A stretch of 64,000 bases of DNA. Origin: Moniliella sp. 'wahieum' (taxonomy: Eukaryota; Basidiomycota; Moniliellomycetes; Moniliellales; Moniliellaceae). The position numbers and the translations under genes were made by a program. The DNA lies in the NCBI GenBank assembly GCA_003971905.1, contig RSEE01000073.1:62001-126000 (forward strand), given 5' to 3'. The notes beneath the pieces were generated by a model. That model was not told the origin of the DNA. It ran no database searches and was given only the letters and a program-made list of their open reading frames with translations. Shown piece after piece: positions 10,134 to 22,744 of the stretch (positions within the stretch are counted from its first letter, which is position 1; each line of letters starts with the position of its first letter).

Positions 10134-11602
10134 CTAGACCTGCGGAGCCGGGCTGGGCGCAGCAACATCATCTTCGTCTCGTGGGAGCGATCCGGATCGC
10201 CAGGGAGAGTGAGCCAGGTGGGCATCCCAGCTGCTGCGACCGCGGTGGTGGCGGGGAGGGTAAGGGTGGGGGTGAGAAGCAGAAGCTGCAGCTGCAGCGT
10301 CAATGGTTCCCAAGGCAGATTGAGCCAGGACGAGGTCCAAGTCAACTGCGCTAGGTGGTGCACGTGGGTCGCGCTCTCCCAACGGGTCCGAAGGTAACGA
10401 ACGTAATGACCGAAGTGAGTACCCGTCTTCCCCATGCGACTTGGACGAGCCAACTGCCCCACTAGGTAGGCGGTGATGGGACGTAGTGATGATAGGTTTG
10501 CGGTGGTGCCATGGGCTAGCGGAATCGCTGCTTGTGCGATGGACAGAAGAGGGATCTCGCCTTTCTTCACTGGGGTCTTCCACTCCCGGCGGGAGGAAGC
10601 TTCCGCGTGACACGAGTTCAGGGAGGTACGACTCGTCTCGTGCCTCGTCGGTATATTGAGAAGCGTAGTCCCTTGTATCGTGGGGTTGTTGCGCTTGTTC
10701 TTGTTCGGACATGAGGATTCGGACCACGATGGCACCCTGGACGATTTGGATAGGATTGGCGGCCCAAAAGGCGTTCTGGACGCGGAGCCAAATGATACCG
10801 AGAAGCATAAGCAGGATGATGATGATAAAGTAGCCGACGCTGTGAAAGAGGAGTCTGGGTGCGCGTCAGAAAGACAGGACAAGAAGACACCACAACCACA
10901 AAGAACCCAAGAATGAACGTACTGATGGATGAGTTTGGAAAATCCGTGACTACGGTTCGCGAGGCGGCGCAAAGCGACCGAGATGGTGATGGCACAGAAG
11001 CTATCAAAGATGAGCGACAGGACATAGTACCAAAACTGGGCTTGGTCCACGACGCCGACGCCGCCTTGCGGGGAGCCGGTGGCGTCAGTGGTGCAGATAC
11101 CGTGTTCGGCATGTCCGGACCAAGAGCCAGTGAACTGAGCCTGGACGAGAAAGACCCAGACAATGACTACGTTACCGAGGGTGAGGATGAAGAGGGTGAG
11201 TTGGACGGTGCGTCGTATGGACTGGTTCTGGAGCACGCCACGAACGACGGCGTTGGTGCGCCAAGCCATGGCCAGGACAGCGCAGGAGGAAATGAGGATG
11301 AGGGTGGCGCAAAAAAAGACACTTTGGACAGCACATTGGACATTGGTGTTGCCTGTGCTCCATTGGGTCACGGCATTGACCAAGGCATAGACGACGAGCG
11401 TGTAGCGCAGCACAAGCGTCATGAGCGGGGCGAATTGCCAGCGGAAGGGTCGGAGACGGGTGAGGCGGCGCCAGACGCGCACCTCGGACGGGAAGAGGAC
11501 ACAGTACTCCCACAGCGGGACGAAGGTGGCCAGGGCACTGCCCAGAATGAAGGTCATCAAGCTGGGGAGCCAGACGAACATGGCCCAGTCGGAGGGATCC
11601 AT
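10134..11602 (-). CDS. Uncharacterised multi-pass membrane protein (about seven segments)
   Basis: Exon 1 is 11602-10923, the intron 10922-10855 (donor GTACGT, acceptor CAG, 68 nt) and exon 2 10854-10134; the product is 466 residues. About seven hydrophobic segments are visible, including WLPSLMTFILGSALATFV, LRYTLVVYALVNAV, VFFCATLILISSCAVLAMAW, LTLFILTLGNVVIVWVFLV, FWYYVLSLIFDSFCAITI and, across the splice, LLFHSVGYFIIIILLMLLG. A lumenal loop with several Cys precedes segment five. The C-terminal ~200 residues are hydrophilic and Ser/Pro/Arg-rich, probably cytosolic. The topology resembles the seven-segment hypothetical proteins common in basidiomycetes. No catalytic motif is seen and no function is assigned. 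The frame is open upstream of 11602, but that peptide is Pro/Ala low complexity; MDPSDWAMF is the more natural start. Confidence 0.75.
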
Positions 11603-13437
11603 GCCGTCGATGCTGGACGACTGGCTGGAGGCGCGGGCGGCAAGCAGGACATGGGGTAGTGGGGGGGCGGGGGGCGGAGGGAGGGCGGGCAGGGCGGGCG
11701 GGGCAGGGCAGGCATGGTGGCAGCAGGCGCAGGCGGCGGGAGGAAGAGGGGCGAGGCGGCGCAGACTATGGGGCGTGGGCGACACCGCAATGCATAGCGA
11801 GGGGATGGAGGTGGGGAAGCGGCGGAGGCGGAGGCAGCAGAGGCAGGGGCCGAAGAAGCAGCAACAGAAGCTGACGAAGCGGAGGAGGTGCGGATGTGGA
11901 CGCCGATGTGGATGCGGATGGGATGCTCCACTGCTGCTGTCCGGGCAGGACTCAGTTCCTAGTGCGATCGAGATGCAGGGCCAAGCGCCAAGCAGTGTGC
12001 TGGGCGGCGCCTCGGCAGCGCTCCGATCGGCCTCAGCAGTGCTCGTCGCCGCTCAAATTCCGCCCCGCCTCGCACCCGCCCAGCCTCGCACCTGCCTCAC
12101 ACCCCGACACTGGTCCCCTGCCTTCGCCAGCCCTGCACGGGGCCACCGTCGCCGCACACTGCGCTGGTGCGCAGTGGAGCCATGTGGTGCAGCCAGGCTG
12201 GCCAGGTGCTGTGGCCCGCACCTGGTGCGCGGCCGCACACTGCCCCCGTCCGCCACCTGCCCAAATCTTATCGATTATCGCCCCGCCTGCGTCGGGCGGC
12301 GCCCAGCGGCTCAGCTGAGTCTCAGCACTTGGCACACACTCCCCCAGTGCTGCTCTGGCGCCCTGACGCTTCACCCTTCGCCCTTCAAGCTTCACCCTTC
12401 GGTCTCCAAACCTGCAACGTACTCCTCGCCACCTCCGTCTCATCCATCCATCCATCGCCACTGTCCCCATCCCATCCCCATCCCCATGTCCATCCCCATC
12501 TCTATCCCACCGCCACCGCCCCACTACGGCTCCACCACGCCCCACCCCGCTTCCCCAGGTGATACTGCAAGTGATGCAAGTGATGCCAGTAGGCACGTGA
12601 GAGCGGAGAGGGAGACCTCTGCATGTGATGCAAGTGATACGGTAGGATGTTCTGACCTTGTGATGGTCCGGCCCAGGGCCGCGAGCGGGACAGCATTAGT
12701 GTTCGTCCCTGTGGCGCTGCGAATGGACCTAGGATAGGAACGCGACAGCACCAGCACGTTCAAGGGGCTATTATAGGCCTGAGAGAAGACATCAATGTCC
12801 ACGACAACTACCCTTATTCCACGCCCGCCTCCGTATATTGTATCGATTGGAATGTTGCTGTCCCCACCGACGCCTCGAGGTCATCGAACCCTTCGAGAGC
12901 ATCGAGACCGTCCCCAGACCAGTTGGCCATTCACTATCCTGGGGCCTCTCCCCGCCGCCCTGCACTCGCACCCTCCCTGCCCGAGCTCACGTTCCTTCAG
13001 TTTACTCACTTGAGGCGGCACGTTACGACGTTCTGAAGCGTCCTTGGGGGAGCATTCATTATATTTACCTTCCGACGAACCAAAAAACGTACAGAGGCGC
13101 CCAAGCGGGGGCAGTTAGTTGCGTTGTGTTAGTTGCGTTGGTTGCGTTGGCTGCGGTGCAAGGACCCCTTAGCCTTAGCCTTGACCCACAGTCACTATAG
13201 TCACTAGTCACTGCATCAGAGGGCGGGGGGGGGTGAGAAGACGGAGACGTCGACGGTTATCCCATCTGCCTCAGACCTCATCGATCATCTGCGTCCGTCC
13301 AACACGGAAGAGCAAGATAGGAAGATAAGATTTCTGATCTCATTCAAATAGATAGGTAGTGGGCAGTCCCATTAGCTGTACATCAGCTATACATCAGCTG
13401 TATATCTGCCACCCCTAAGTACAACGTCTTGGCGAAT

Positions 13438-13472
13438 GAATACTGAATACTGAATACTGAATACTGAATACA
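13438..13472 (+). repeat. 7-bp tandem repeat GAATACT, about five units
   Basis: Four exact units plus a degenerate fifth; intergenic. Confidence 0.9.
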
Positions 13473-13778
13473 CCGACGAGAGCCGGAGAACCGAGTGTCG
13501 GTGATGGACTTGCAGTGCAGCGGTCGCCCAACACCACGTATGCATCCGTCGGACGCTGCTCCGCCGCGCTCACGGTACCGTTCGTATATGACAAGTGGAG
13601 CGTGGATTGGGAATCAGGACACCAAAACGGTGGCATGCACGTTGGGTGGTGAACGGTGAACGTTTGGACAGGAGATCAGAGTAGCAGAGATCCTATCGGG
13701 AGGGGGGGGGAAGACGAAGCACACGGTGAGACGTATGGGGATGATCAATGATTAATGAGGCATGGCGAAGGGCAGATT

Positions 13779-13799
13779 GAGGAATGAGGAATGAGGAAT
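13779..13799 (+). repeat. 7-bp tandem repeat GAGGAAT, three units
   Basis: Three exact units with scattered single GAGGAAT copies nearby (13810-13830). Confidence 0.85.
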
Positions 13800-14226
13800 G
13801 GACAAAAGAGGAATGATTAATGAGGAGGAATGCGAACCGAACAAGGCAAGAACAGAGCGAGCAACGGAGCAACGGAGCAACGGAGGAAGGAATCATGAGC
13901 AAAGCAAGGAGGAACAGAATGAAGGCATAGACAAAAGAGATGGAGGACGTGGGGAAGCGTACGTGTGGGAGAATATTTGGGGGAAGCAAGCCGTAGGAAC
14001 CGAAACGCAAAGCATCAAAACGCTTCAAAATGCTTGAAACCCGATCCAAGGCGGGAATGGGAGGTCGTGGAATCGCACCGGATCAAAGAAAGGGGCAAAG
14101 AATCGAACGAATCGAACGCATACAAAGTCGAGCCAGTTAACAAGACGGGCAGACAGGCCCAGAGGAAAAGGAAGCACCGTCGCCAGTACCTAGTCCCTAG
14201 TCACTAGAAACCGAGCCACGGGCCAC

Positions 14227-15760
14227 CTACCGGACCCAAGCGCGGACCTTGCGTGTAGCGCGAACGCGAAAGTGGGCCGCACACTGGCGCAACTGACGAA
14301 ACGGATGCGGCGGGCTCGTGATCCTGCTTCTGCTCGTGCTCATGTTCGTGGTCGTGTTCGTGGTCGTGTTCGTGGTGGTACTTGGGCTTAGACTCCTGGA
14401 CAAGGGCGCGCGTTTACCTCTGCACGCCGTGTCCGCGCCCGCACCTAGTTGGGTCCCCGAGCAGCCGCGGGGAACCAGGTCGTGGAACGAGATCGGTCGT
14501 CGACGCGGACCTGTCGCGCCCAACCGTTCGTCCCGCACGTCCATCTCCGACTCGTCCATCTCCCACTCGTCCTCGTACGACGGGCGGACAAGCTCGGCAG
14601 GGTGGGACAGAAGGATCCATCCGGGCTCGGACCAACGTTGCTCACGGGACGTAAGGATGGGTCTGTGGGGCCCGTCTAACGATTTGAGGCGTTGTAGCCA
14701 GTCGTGCGACGAGACGCGCTTCGGCGCACTCACCCCCGCCTCGATCTCCGACTCTGCCTCCGCCTCCGCCTGTGGCTGTGGCTGTGGCTGTGGCTGTGGC
14801 TGTGGCTGTGCCGCCGCCCGTGCCTCTGCGGCTGGGTGGAGCACGACGCAACCCGGTACCGAGGGAGGGGAGACGGTGGAGGCGAGGGAGGAAGCGCTGT
14901 GGTCTGACGGACATAAGCTCGGGGTGCCCAGCGGAGGGGAAGCGAGTGGGTCGGAATCGGTATCGGAATGGGAATGGGAATGGGAATCGGGATCCGAGTA
15001 CGACACGGTGTGCGGTGGGGGTAAGTAGACCAAGGCCATCGAAGTGCGCAGTGGAGCCTCGCCCGCCCCCACTCCCACCTTCCCAGCAAGCAAGAGGGGT
15101 GCAGCAATATCGACCAATTCGGCTTCGGTGACGGTAAGGCGGTAGTCGAGCAGTGCGAGAAAGGTACATTCCATACGAGTTACCTCGGACGTAGTGAACA
15201 GTTGACTGTACCTTGCCCACGTGCTATTCTTCAAAGCCCGATCGTGGGTCATCTTGGCTGCTATCACGATCGCCGCGAGCAAAAGCCGGTGCGCCGCACT
15301 CTCCCTCTCCTTCTGCTTTTGGTTTGGCTTCTGCTTCTGCTTCTGCTTTGGCTTCTGGGTCTGGGTCTCGCACTGGTCCTGGAAGGGTAGTGCGCGGCCG
15401 ACCCGGAGGGCATACACCAGCGCCACGAGCAAGGTACCGCTAGCTGCGCTAGCGTGGGCCAAGTGTGTGAGCCAGGGCGCGAGGCGGGAGGGCGGGGCGC
15501 AGGGCGGGGAGCCGACCAGCAGCTGGACGTGGGCGGCAACGTGTTCTGTCGGCGGGTCGCCAGGACGAAGGTAGAGGGGGGGGGGAGAACCAAGGTTAGG
15601 ACGGTGGGTGCGCAGAGGGGAGGAGGGGAGACGGACGAGTGAGGTGGGGCTGCAGGGGCTGGGCCAAGAGGTGGAGGAGGGCGGGGGTGTGCTGGCGCAG
15701 CGGGAGGAGCGAGGCCGGGTGGAGGCGCCGGTCGGGCGGGGGCGGGGCGAGGGGGCGCAT
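14227..15760 (-). CDS. PCL-type (Pho80-like) cyclin
   Basis: Exon 1 is 15760-15637, the intron 15636-15546 (91 nt, donor GTCCGT, branch-like CTAAC, acceptor CAG) and exon 2 15545-14227; the product is 480 residues. The cyclin box spans roughly residues 20-190: HASAASGTLLVALVYALRVG, AAHRLLLAAIVIAAKMTHD, LKNSTWARYSQLFTTSEV, and TRMECTFLALLDYRLTVTEAEL. This pattern is that of cyclins partnering Pho85-type CDKs, acting in bud growth, polarity or nutrient signalling. A Gln/Lys-rich insert sits inside the box. The C-terminal half is disordered and carries His/Ser/Asp and (PQ)n/(AE)n repeats encoded by 6-bp microsatellites. Exon 1 was found by asking which upstream frame continues the helix. The splice gives a consistent phase but should be checked with RNA. 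Confidence 0.78.
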
Positions 15761-16676
15761 GGCGGCGGAGGCTCAGCGCGCGGGCGGAGGCGCCGAGCGC
15801 CAGCGGCTTAAGTACAAGTACAAGCAGCGCAGCAGGCGTGCATGCTGGGGGGGGCGACGCGCATCGAGCATCGCCAAGCAGCAGTCGTGGTTGCTGTTTC
15901 CTGGCAGCGCATTCCAAGTCACAACACCAAATACAACACCATGCCAGGCCAGGGCGGTGCTGCTTACGTATGCCGCTGGGCGGCGTAGTGCCTGCGCCCA
16001 GCCGTCGCACACACGCCGCAGTACTCAGCAGTACTCAGTAGTACTCAACCCCCGCGCGCCCATGCCACTTCCAACATGCACAATCCCATCCACAATCCCA
16101 TCCAATCCCATCCACTCCACTCCAGTCCAACCCATCCCACCCACGCCAATCCATTCTCCTGCCTGTTCGGAGCACGCACAACAACAAAAGCGGATGCCGT
16201 CCCACCGTCACTGCTCCTCGCTCCCCTTTTCGCGTCACATGTCACACGTCACACTGCCTCAGCCTCGTATCGGCGCCGTTGCCGCGGCTACTGGCGGCAG
16301 TGGCAAAAACAGAAAACAAGAGCAGACGCACGCCAAGTTCAGCTAGTGACGAGTGCATATCGAATGGCCTGGGAGCGCTGGAGCTTGAGCTTGAGCTTGA
16401 GCATGAAGAATGGCAGCGCTAGCTGAGCTGAGCATATGAGTACTCGTCGAGTGCGCTGCGTACGTGGAGCTAGTGAGCTAGTGACTAGTGACTGATGAAT
16501 GATCGCTGGGTCATGGGAGGGCCAAGCCACAAGGACGCCACGCAAGGGGGGCATTTTCTGTCACACATGCGCAGCCAGGCACCAGGGCTGTGTGCATGGC
16601 GCGGGCGCTCCGGTCCGGTGGTGCCGGCCACGCACGTCGGCGAGCCCCTGTGTTTGGGGTTGGGTTGCCACTTTAA

Positions 16677-16711
16677 TACTTGGTACTTAGTACTTGGTAC
16701 TTAGTACTTAC
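16677..16711 (+). repeat. 7-bp tandem repeat TACTTRG, five units
   Basis: Units TACTTGG, TACTTAG, TACTTGG, TACTTAG, TACTTAC follow one another without spacer. Confidence 0.9.
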
Positions 16712-16906
16712 TGCTAGTGCCATAATGCAAACCCACAGTGGAGTGGTGTATTTACCGCGCGGACCTGCCGGTTGTCCCCCTTTTGTTGCCGCCCCGGCCC
16801 CGCCGCAGCCTTGGCTCTCGCTTTGGGCTGGCCAATTGGACTTTGCGCCGCTCGTTGCGGTGGGGAAGGTGGGCGGGGGGTGCGCAGTTTTCCTGTTCTG
16901 GGGTGG

Positions 16907-16929
16907 TTAACGTACTTGACGTACGTTAA
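16907..16929. promoter_or_regulatory. Perfect inverted repeat, 9-bp arms, 5-bp spacer
   Basis: TTAACGTAC and GTACGTTAA flank TTGAC. It lies about 350 bp upstream of the OGT-like start. It could be a dimeric factor site, but function is inference only. Confidence 0.45.
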
Positions 16930-17283
16930 TGGTTGTTTGTTGGGCGTGCGTACCGCTGCGCCGTCCACGGGCTGCTGCGAGCGCTCTCCGCCGGACGAAC
17001 GCAGCGGGCAGGCGCGCTAGGCAGGTATAGGAGCGCATAGGAGGCGGATCGGCGGGGCTATCGACTATCTGGGCCGGGGATGGCCTGTGCCATGACATGT
17101 GACGTGTGACGTGACATGTGACAGAGGAGGTGACATGTGATGCATGACAATGTCACTGAGCCAGACGCCATGCGTGACGACATGCACACTTAAGATGTTA
17201 GTGCGCCGCCACATGTGCTCCCACGACACTCTCCTCTGTGTCTGCTCTGCGCCACCACCCTGCCTCCGCTTGTCTTGTGCGCC

Positions 17284-20200
17284 ATGGCCAGCGCGCCGCA
17301 GCTGCTCGACCAAGCCCACCGCCTCGCCTCCCTCCCGACCCCACTGACCGCGACGACACCAACGACCTCGTCCGCCTCGCCGCCTGCGTCGCCCGCCTCC
17401 ACCACGCCCCCCGCACCCCCTTTGGCCTCACCCCCCCCGTCCTTCCAATCGCTCCACTCTGGCTCTCGCTCGCTGCCCCCCCGACGTGTCGTCCAGCCCT
17501 TCCTGTGCCCCCCACGCCCGTCGCGCCCTTGTCCCCCCTCCTCCGCCCCCGCCCCCCCGGCAGCCACTTCCACGAACCCTTCCCGAGCTGTCAGATTATC
17601 CTACCCAGTTCCCCGCGGGCCTCCGTCTGGGCTTGGTGCGCGTCAACCGTGGTGCCCAGACCGGTTGGCTCGTGCCCCCCGCCTTGTCCACCCGTCTACG
17701 CCTGGCCCCGCCTACTTTGAGCCAATGTACGTCGCCCTCCCCTTCCTCTCCCCTGTTGTTGCGGGACCGCAACGCTGGCAAGAACTGACCCAGCGCCGCC
17801 GTAGATGCGAGATCGCCGCCGAGACCTATTCCACGCTTGTCAAGGCTGCAGCGACAGTGACCTGTTGCTTCACCTCGACCAAAGGGGCGAGGTACGAGGA
17901 CAGGCCCGCGCTGCACAGGGTGCTGTGCCAATGGGCTGGGCTCGAGTCGGAGGCACCCCAACAGGCTGCCGTGCAAGTTTTGACTCAACGGTTCCGGCCC
18001 TCGTCGGGGCAGACGCGCGACAATCCACCCAATGTCGCGCGTCACTTCCAAGCCCAGCTTATCGCCCTTACTATCGAGTACAGTATTCGGTGCCAGGAGA
18101 ATGAGCCCAGTGAGGTGGTCAAGGACCTCCAGCGGCGTCGCCAGGCCCTGGCCGACGCAGTGGCAGACAAACCGGACGACAGGCACTTTGGCATGCCAGG
18201 CGGAGGCTACAGGTCCCCTCCACCTCTGCCAAGGGGACCGTGGACGCGATTATGTTGCTTACTGAAACTGCAGACCGGTTGGGCGAGCCAGTGGATTCAG
18301 TCACTGTACGTGACACGTTACTCAAACAGGCTCAAGGGAAGTTTGTCGATGGTTCTATGGACCAGGCGGCTCGCGACCCGTTCTTGCTACCGTTAGCTAC
18401 CTGGCTTCACCGCCTTCACCCTTCTCACCCGCAAATTCTGTTGCTCTTAGCGTGCACGTACTATATGTTGAACGACCTACGTGGCTCGCTGTGGTACAAC
18501 TCGCTGCTGTTGCGTATCAACCCGTCGTATGTTGAGGCGATGAACAACCTCGGTCTCACGCTTCGCTCATTAGGACGTTGGCGCGAGGCGGAAAGTTGGT
18601 GGTGGCGAACGCTGCGCCACCGGGCCTACTGGGACGGGTACGACCACTTGCTCGAGTCGTGTGTGGGCCGCACCAGTGGGTTGAGCCCAAGGTACGAGAG
18701 ATGCCCGAGGACGTACGGGCAGCGCTGCCGGACCTAACGTTGGTGCCGGTACAACCGCTATTGGCACCACATGGGCCTAGACTAGAAGAGGCATTACATC
18801 TTTGTCGGGAGATGGAGAAACGTGCGATGCCATTGAACGTTAAGCCGATCCGTTGTCCTGCCACCTTGGCTCCAGCTCACCTGTGCCGCCTCCAGCACCT
18901 GTACTATGCGATGGGCAATGTGAAATTTGTGCTTCCGCACGAAGGGGTGCAGGAGGCTGTCAAGGACTACGAACGGTCGATCCAAGTGGCCATCTCGTAC
19001 GGCGATGCGGTCTATACCTTATCTGATCTGGTTGTGGCCACGTGCGTAGTATCGATCTTGACATTTGGTGTGCGTGTACCTCCGGAGCGTGCGCATGCGC
19101 TCGCTGAAGCTGTGGGGATCGACCTGGACGATCCTATCCAAGCGGTGTATGTGCACAATGGGGATTACGCCAGTTTGGGCAGCAGCGGGATCTTGGAGCG
19201 GGTGCATGAAGCTGGGGAGCGAGGTGTGCAAGCGTTGCTTGCTGTGGGTGGGGGAAAGTGCCCATTCTCTATGTGCCTCCGCCCAACGCTACTCGTCTGG
19301 CGGAAATCCTGTTCCAACTCACGGAGGGTATCCTTCCTTCGCTCTTCCACCTTTCTCGGGGCACGATCCCCTCTTTACAAGGAGAAGACTGGGGCGATGT
19401 TATCGAGTGTACTGATGACCTTGATCAAGGTGTACCAATCTCCTGTGACGGAGACGCGGATGACACTGGGAGGCATGGAGGCTGGGGTGGGCTTGGTACT
19501 AGCTTGCTTTTATCTGGCCTTTGCGTTGCACCCATCCTCATCTACCTGCAACAACCTCGGTATCCTATTTACGTCTCTTCCAATGAGCATGAGCGTCGTG
19601 AGCGGTACCCGTTCTAGCGCGGTGGAACTGACGGGCCAGCACATGGCGCTGTGGTACTACCGTAGTGGGCTGCTACTTGATTCGAGCGATGCTCATCTGT
19701 ACACGAGCATTGGATCGCTGCTCAAAGACCTTGATCATCTCGGTGAAAGCATCGAGATGTACAAGCGCGCCGTCGACTGTGCACCCAACTACGACGGCGC
19801 TGGCCAACCTAGCCAACGCAATCAAAGACCAAGGTCGGACACAAGACAGCATCGTCTACTACCGTCGAGCTGTGGCGGAGAATCCGGACTTTTCAGCGGC
19901 GGTGTGCGGGTTGGTGAATGCCTTGTTGGCCATCTGTTCCTGGGACGACGTGTACGAAGGTCCGCGTCTGATGGACCGTGTGCAATCCATCTGCGAGCAA
20001 GAGGTGCAAGAGGGGGGGTTGTACGGTGGGGGGATCCTTGCGTCGGACGGAACAAGGGAAGAGTGGGTAGGAAGGATTGCACGTTCACTTGGGTTGGGAC
20101 TGGAAGGTCGCGCAGAATGGAACAAAGTGTTGGCACCGTACTTTACTTCGACACCTGCGCGCGGCGAAGGTTCCTTCCTTCTACGTTTGGTCCAACGTTG

Positions 20201-22210
20201 TGCGCGCGACGGGATGCGGCGATGGTACGTATCTGCCCTCCGGTCTGGCCAGCCGGCCAAGGCAAGCGATAGCGATAGCTGTGCCTATCCGCGTCTGTTG
20301 TTACCGGAGCACCTGGACAGTCCCCCTCTTCCTACCATTCTTCCCTTTCACACGTTCACCTACCCGCTCACGCCGCGTCAAATTCGGATTATCTGTCATC
20401 GCAACGCACTGCGCGTGACCTGGGCCACGCTAACCCAGCCCTGGGTGCCAAAGGAAGTGTACCCCCCTCCGGCGCCACCGGGGCGGCTCAAGGTAGCCTA
20501 CGTCTCTTCGGACTTTGCCAACCACCCTATGGCGCATTTGATGCAAAGTGTGTTTGGCATGCACGATCTGACCCAATTTGAAGTATTTTGTTTTGCCACG
20601 ACGCCCGCGGACGGGTCGCCCTACCGGGAGAAAATCGAGGCTGAGGCCGAACATTTCGAGCAGGTGGCTGGATGGGATAGCGAACGGTTGGTTAATCGGT
20701 TGGTGCAGGAAGGCATCCATATCCTGATCAACCTTCATGGGTACACCAAAGGAGCTCGAAACGAGATCTTTGCTGCTCGACCCTGTCCTGTGCAAGTGGA
20801 GTACATGGGCTTTGCCGGTCCCATGAACAGTAGTTGGACCGACTGGGTTGTGGCGGATCCGATTGTCTGTCCACCTCAAACGACGGGTCCGACGGTAGCG
20901 CGAACCAAGGGGGAGCAAGATCCCGAAGGCGGTGGAAACTGGGTGTACTCAGACCGTTTCATTTACCTACCACCATCGTACTTTGTCACGGACCAAAACA
21001 AGGCTTCCGCGATGACCTTCCGCACGGGTGGGGCAGAGAGAGAAACGACGGTACGAAGCGCGTCGATCACTCTTCCCTCGTTTGCCAGACGATTACTTTA
21101 TCTTTGTCAATGCGAATCAGTTGTGGAAGATGGATCCGGAGCTATTTTCCGTATGGCTGCGCATCCTTAAACGCGTACCTAAATCTATTTTGTGGTTACT
21201 GCACTTCCCACTTGCTGGGAGCCTGCACTTGCGCGCCACAGCACGCCGCTTGGCTGGTGACGAGGTCGCTGCACGAATCGTATTTACCCCTGTGGCACCT
21301 AAGGAGGTGCACGTTGAACGTGGTCGGATCGCCGATTTGTTTCTTGACATGGCTGAGGTACGTCCCCCTTCTCTCCCCCCTTTCCTTTTTCCTTTTCCCT
21401 TTTTCCCTTTTTCCCCTTTCCCTTGACCTTCTGGAGACCCAACTGACATGGCCGCCCAGTGCAATGCGCATACCACTGCCGTCGACATTCTGTGGTCGGG
21501 CACGCCGATGCTCACCTGGCCTAGGCACGAGTACAAAATGTGTTCGGGGTGGGGTGCGTCGTGCGTCGAGGCGACCGGTCGGGGCAGCGAGATGATCGTC
21601 ACTTCTGCCGAGGCTTATGAAGACAGAGCGGTAGAGTTGGCCCAGAGCGTGAGGTACGACTACCTGATGATCAGGGCCACCTGCTTGCTTCACCCGCCGC
21701 CACCTCCACTTCCACCTCCACCTCCACCGACACTTCCACGACATTCCCCTCCACTGACCCTTCCACCGCCACCGACCACCCATCACACCGCCGACTTTGC
21801 AAGCCGACAAGGAGTCGCGCTATGCCGCCAAACCCCCAGCTGAGATGTCAGCGACGGTGGAATTACCGCTCCCAACCGATCCGGAGAGGGAAGGGTTATT
21901 GGATGACAAGTGGATGAGTTCTGTCCGGTTGGGTAGCAGTCCTCCTCGTCCCGCCCAAGCAGCCAGTCGACAGGGACACGGTCAACTAAACGATCTTCGG
22001 CGGCACCTCTATCTGCACCGGGACGAGTCGCGGTTGTTTGATACGCAAGCATGGGTGCGGTCCTTGGAGCGCGGGCTGCAAGAAGCCTGGCGCCGCTGGG
22101 TTGCAGGTACGGACGAGGAGGAAACGTCAGCTGAGTACCGAGCGTTGCCGCCTGATGCGCCCGAGCGGATTAGTCCCCACATTTGGGTCGACCAAGCTCC
22201 GCAGGCGTAA
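17284..22210 (+). CDS. O-GlcNAc-transferase-like protein (TPR + GT41), frame repeatedly broken
   Basis: From ATG 17284 (MASAPQLLDQAHRLASLP) to the stop at 22210. TPR-like helices include DLRGSLWYNSLLLRINPSY and the following VEAMNNLGLTLRSLGRW. The GT41 half is clear: RLKVAYVSSDFANHPMAHLM (the HP-x-x-H-type entry to the catalytic core), ILINLHGYTKGARNEIFAAR, DDYFIFVNANQLWKMDP, LKRVPKSILWLLHFP, and CNAHTTAVDILWSGTPML. The end is RLFDTQAWVRSLERGLQEAW. Introns at 18692-18780 (donor GTACGA, branch CTAAC) and about 21358-21462 (donor GTACGT, acceptor CAG) join conserved motifs. Single-base shifts, not explained by introns, occur near 18215, 19250 (G5 run), 19360, 19810 and 21040, and the first ~700 bases also change frame. 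If functional, it modifies nucleocytoplasmic Ser/Thr with GlcNAc or fucose. Family identity is strong; the exact gene model is not. Confidence 0.8.
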
Positions 22211-22744
22211 CGCGTAAGGCCAGCCTCTTGGTCGTCGTGCATTGTAGCATTGTATGCCCTGGAGCTCGAGTGGCTAAGGTTGTCTGAGAAGAAGAGGTTA
22301 GAGAGGCGGGTCTAGATACTCTATAGCCACGCTATGGTCAGGGAAGAACAAACAGGTATGTAAAGCTATCCCCTTTTGTTGCTAGGTCTAGCCAGGGGCA
22401 CGCTGCAACGAACTGAGAACACATTTACCTCCGAAACCCCGCCAGGGGGGCGGTAGGCCGTACATTACTGTGGTGTGGGCCAGAGCCACAGACCGTGTCG
22501 TACGCAATCAAGAGGGCAAAACCAGTGCAGAAAAGTAGAGGTAGAGGGAAAGGGGGCGCGGAAAAAAGATAGAGCGGGGCAGAAGAGGCAGATGCCCCAA
22601 CCCCCCGCAACGGCTCTCAGAGCCACAAGGGGTATAGCCACAAGGGGTATGGATCAAGCGGATATCAAAGGAAGCACAGAGCAAAAATGTGGGTATCACA
22701 GGCGTGGCATCCAGAAGAGGGGGGGTGTGAGTGTGAGTTTCCGA
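22211..22744. other. Intergenic region, convergent gene ends
   Basis: 3' flanks of the OGT-like and DPBB genes. The plus-strand frame through 22475-23587 is the shadow of the DPBB gene and carries no independent signal. Confidence 0.5.

Larger units (their letters stand above)
11603..14226. other. Long intergenic region (2.6 kb), repeat-rich, no gene recognised
   Basis: Open frames on both strands here code for Arg/Pro/His low-complexity peptides and show no family motif. Contents: CATCCC simple repeats (12440-12510), GTCAC heptads (13190-13214), AGCTGTACATC-type repeats (13374-13406), GAATACT heptads (13438-13472), and GAGGAAT heptads (13779-13799). Homopolymer G runs occur near 13226 and 13702. 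Confidence 0.5.
15761..17283. other. Intergenic region between divergent cyclin and OGT-like genes
   Basis: Shared upstream region. Contains CAATCCCATC repeats (16080-16130), GTCAC heptads (16233-16255; 16470-16494; 17091-17149), AGTACT-containing repeats (16020-16048), TACTTAG heptads (16677-16711) and a 9-bp perfect inverted repeat (16907-16929). No gene is recognised. Confidence 0.5.

Noticed and set aside
10859-11659. 266-codon plus-strand acidic frame
   Set aside because: Antisense to the seven-segment membrane protein, whose hydrophobic segments and splice junction are convincing.
11421-12737. 438-codon plus-strand open frame
   Set aside because: Arg/Pro/Ser low-complexity product, overlaps the membrane-protein gene on the other strand and runs through simple repeats; no motif. 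High GC makes such frames common.
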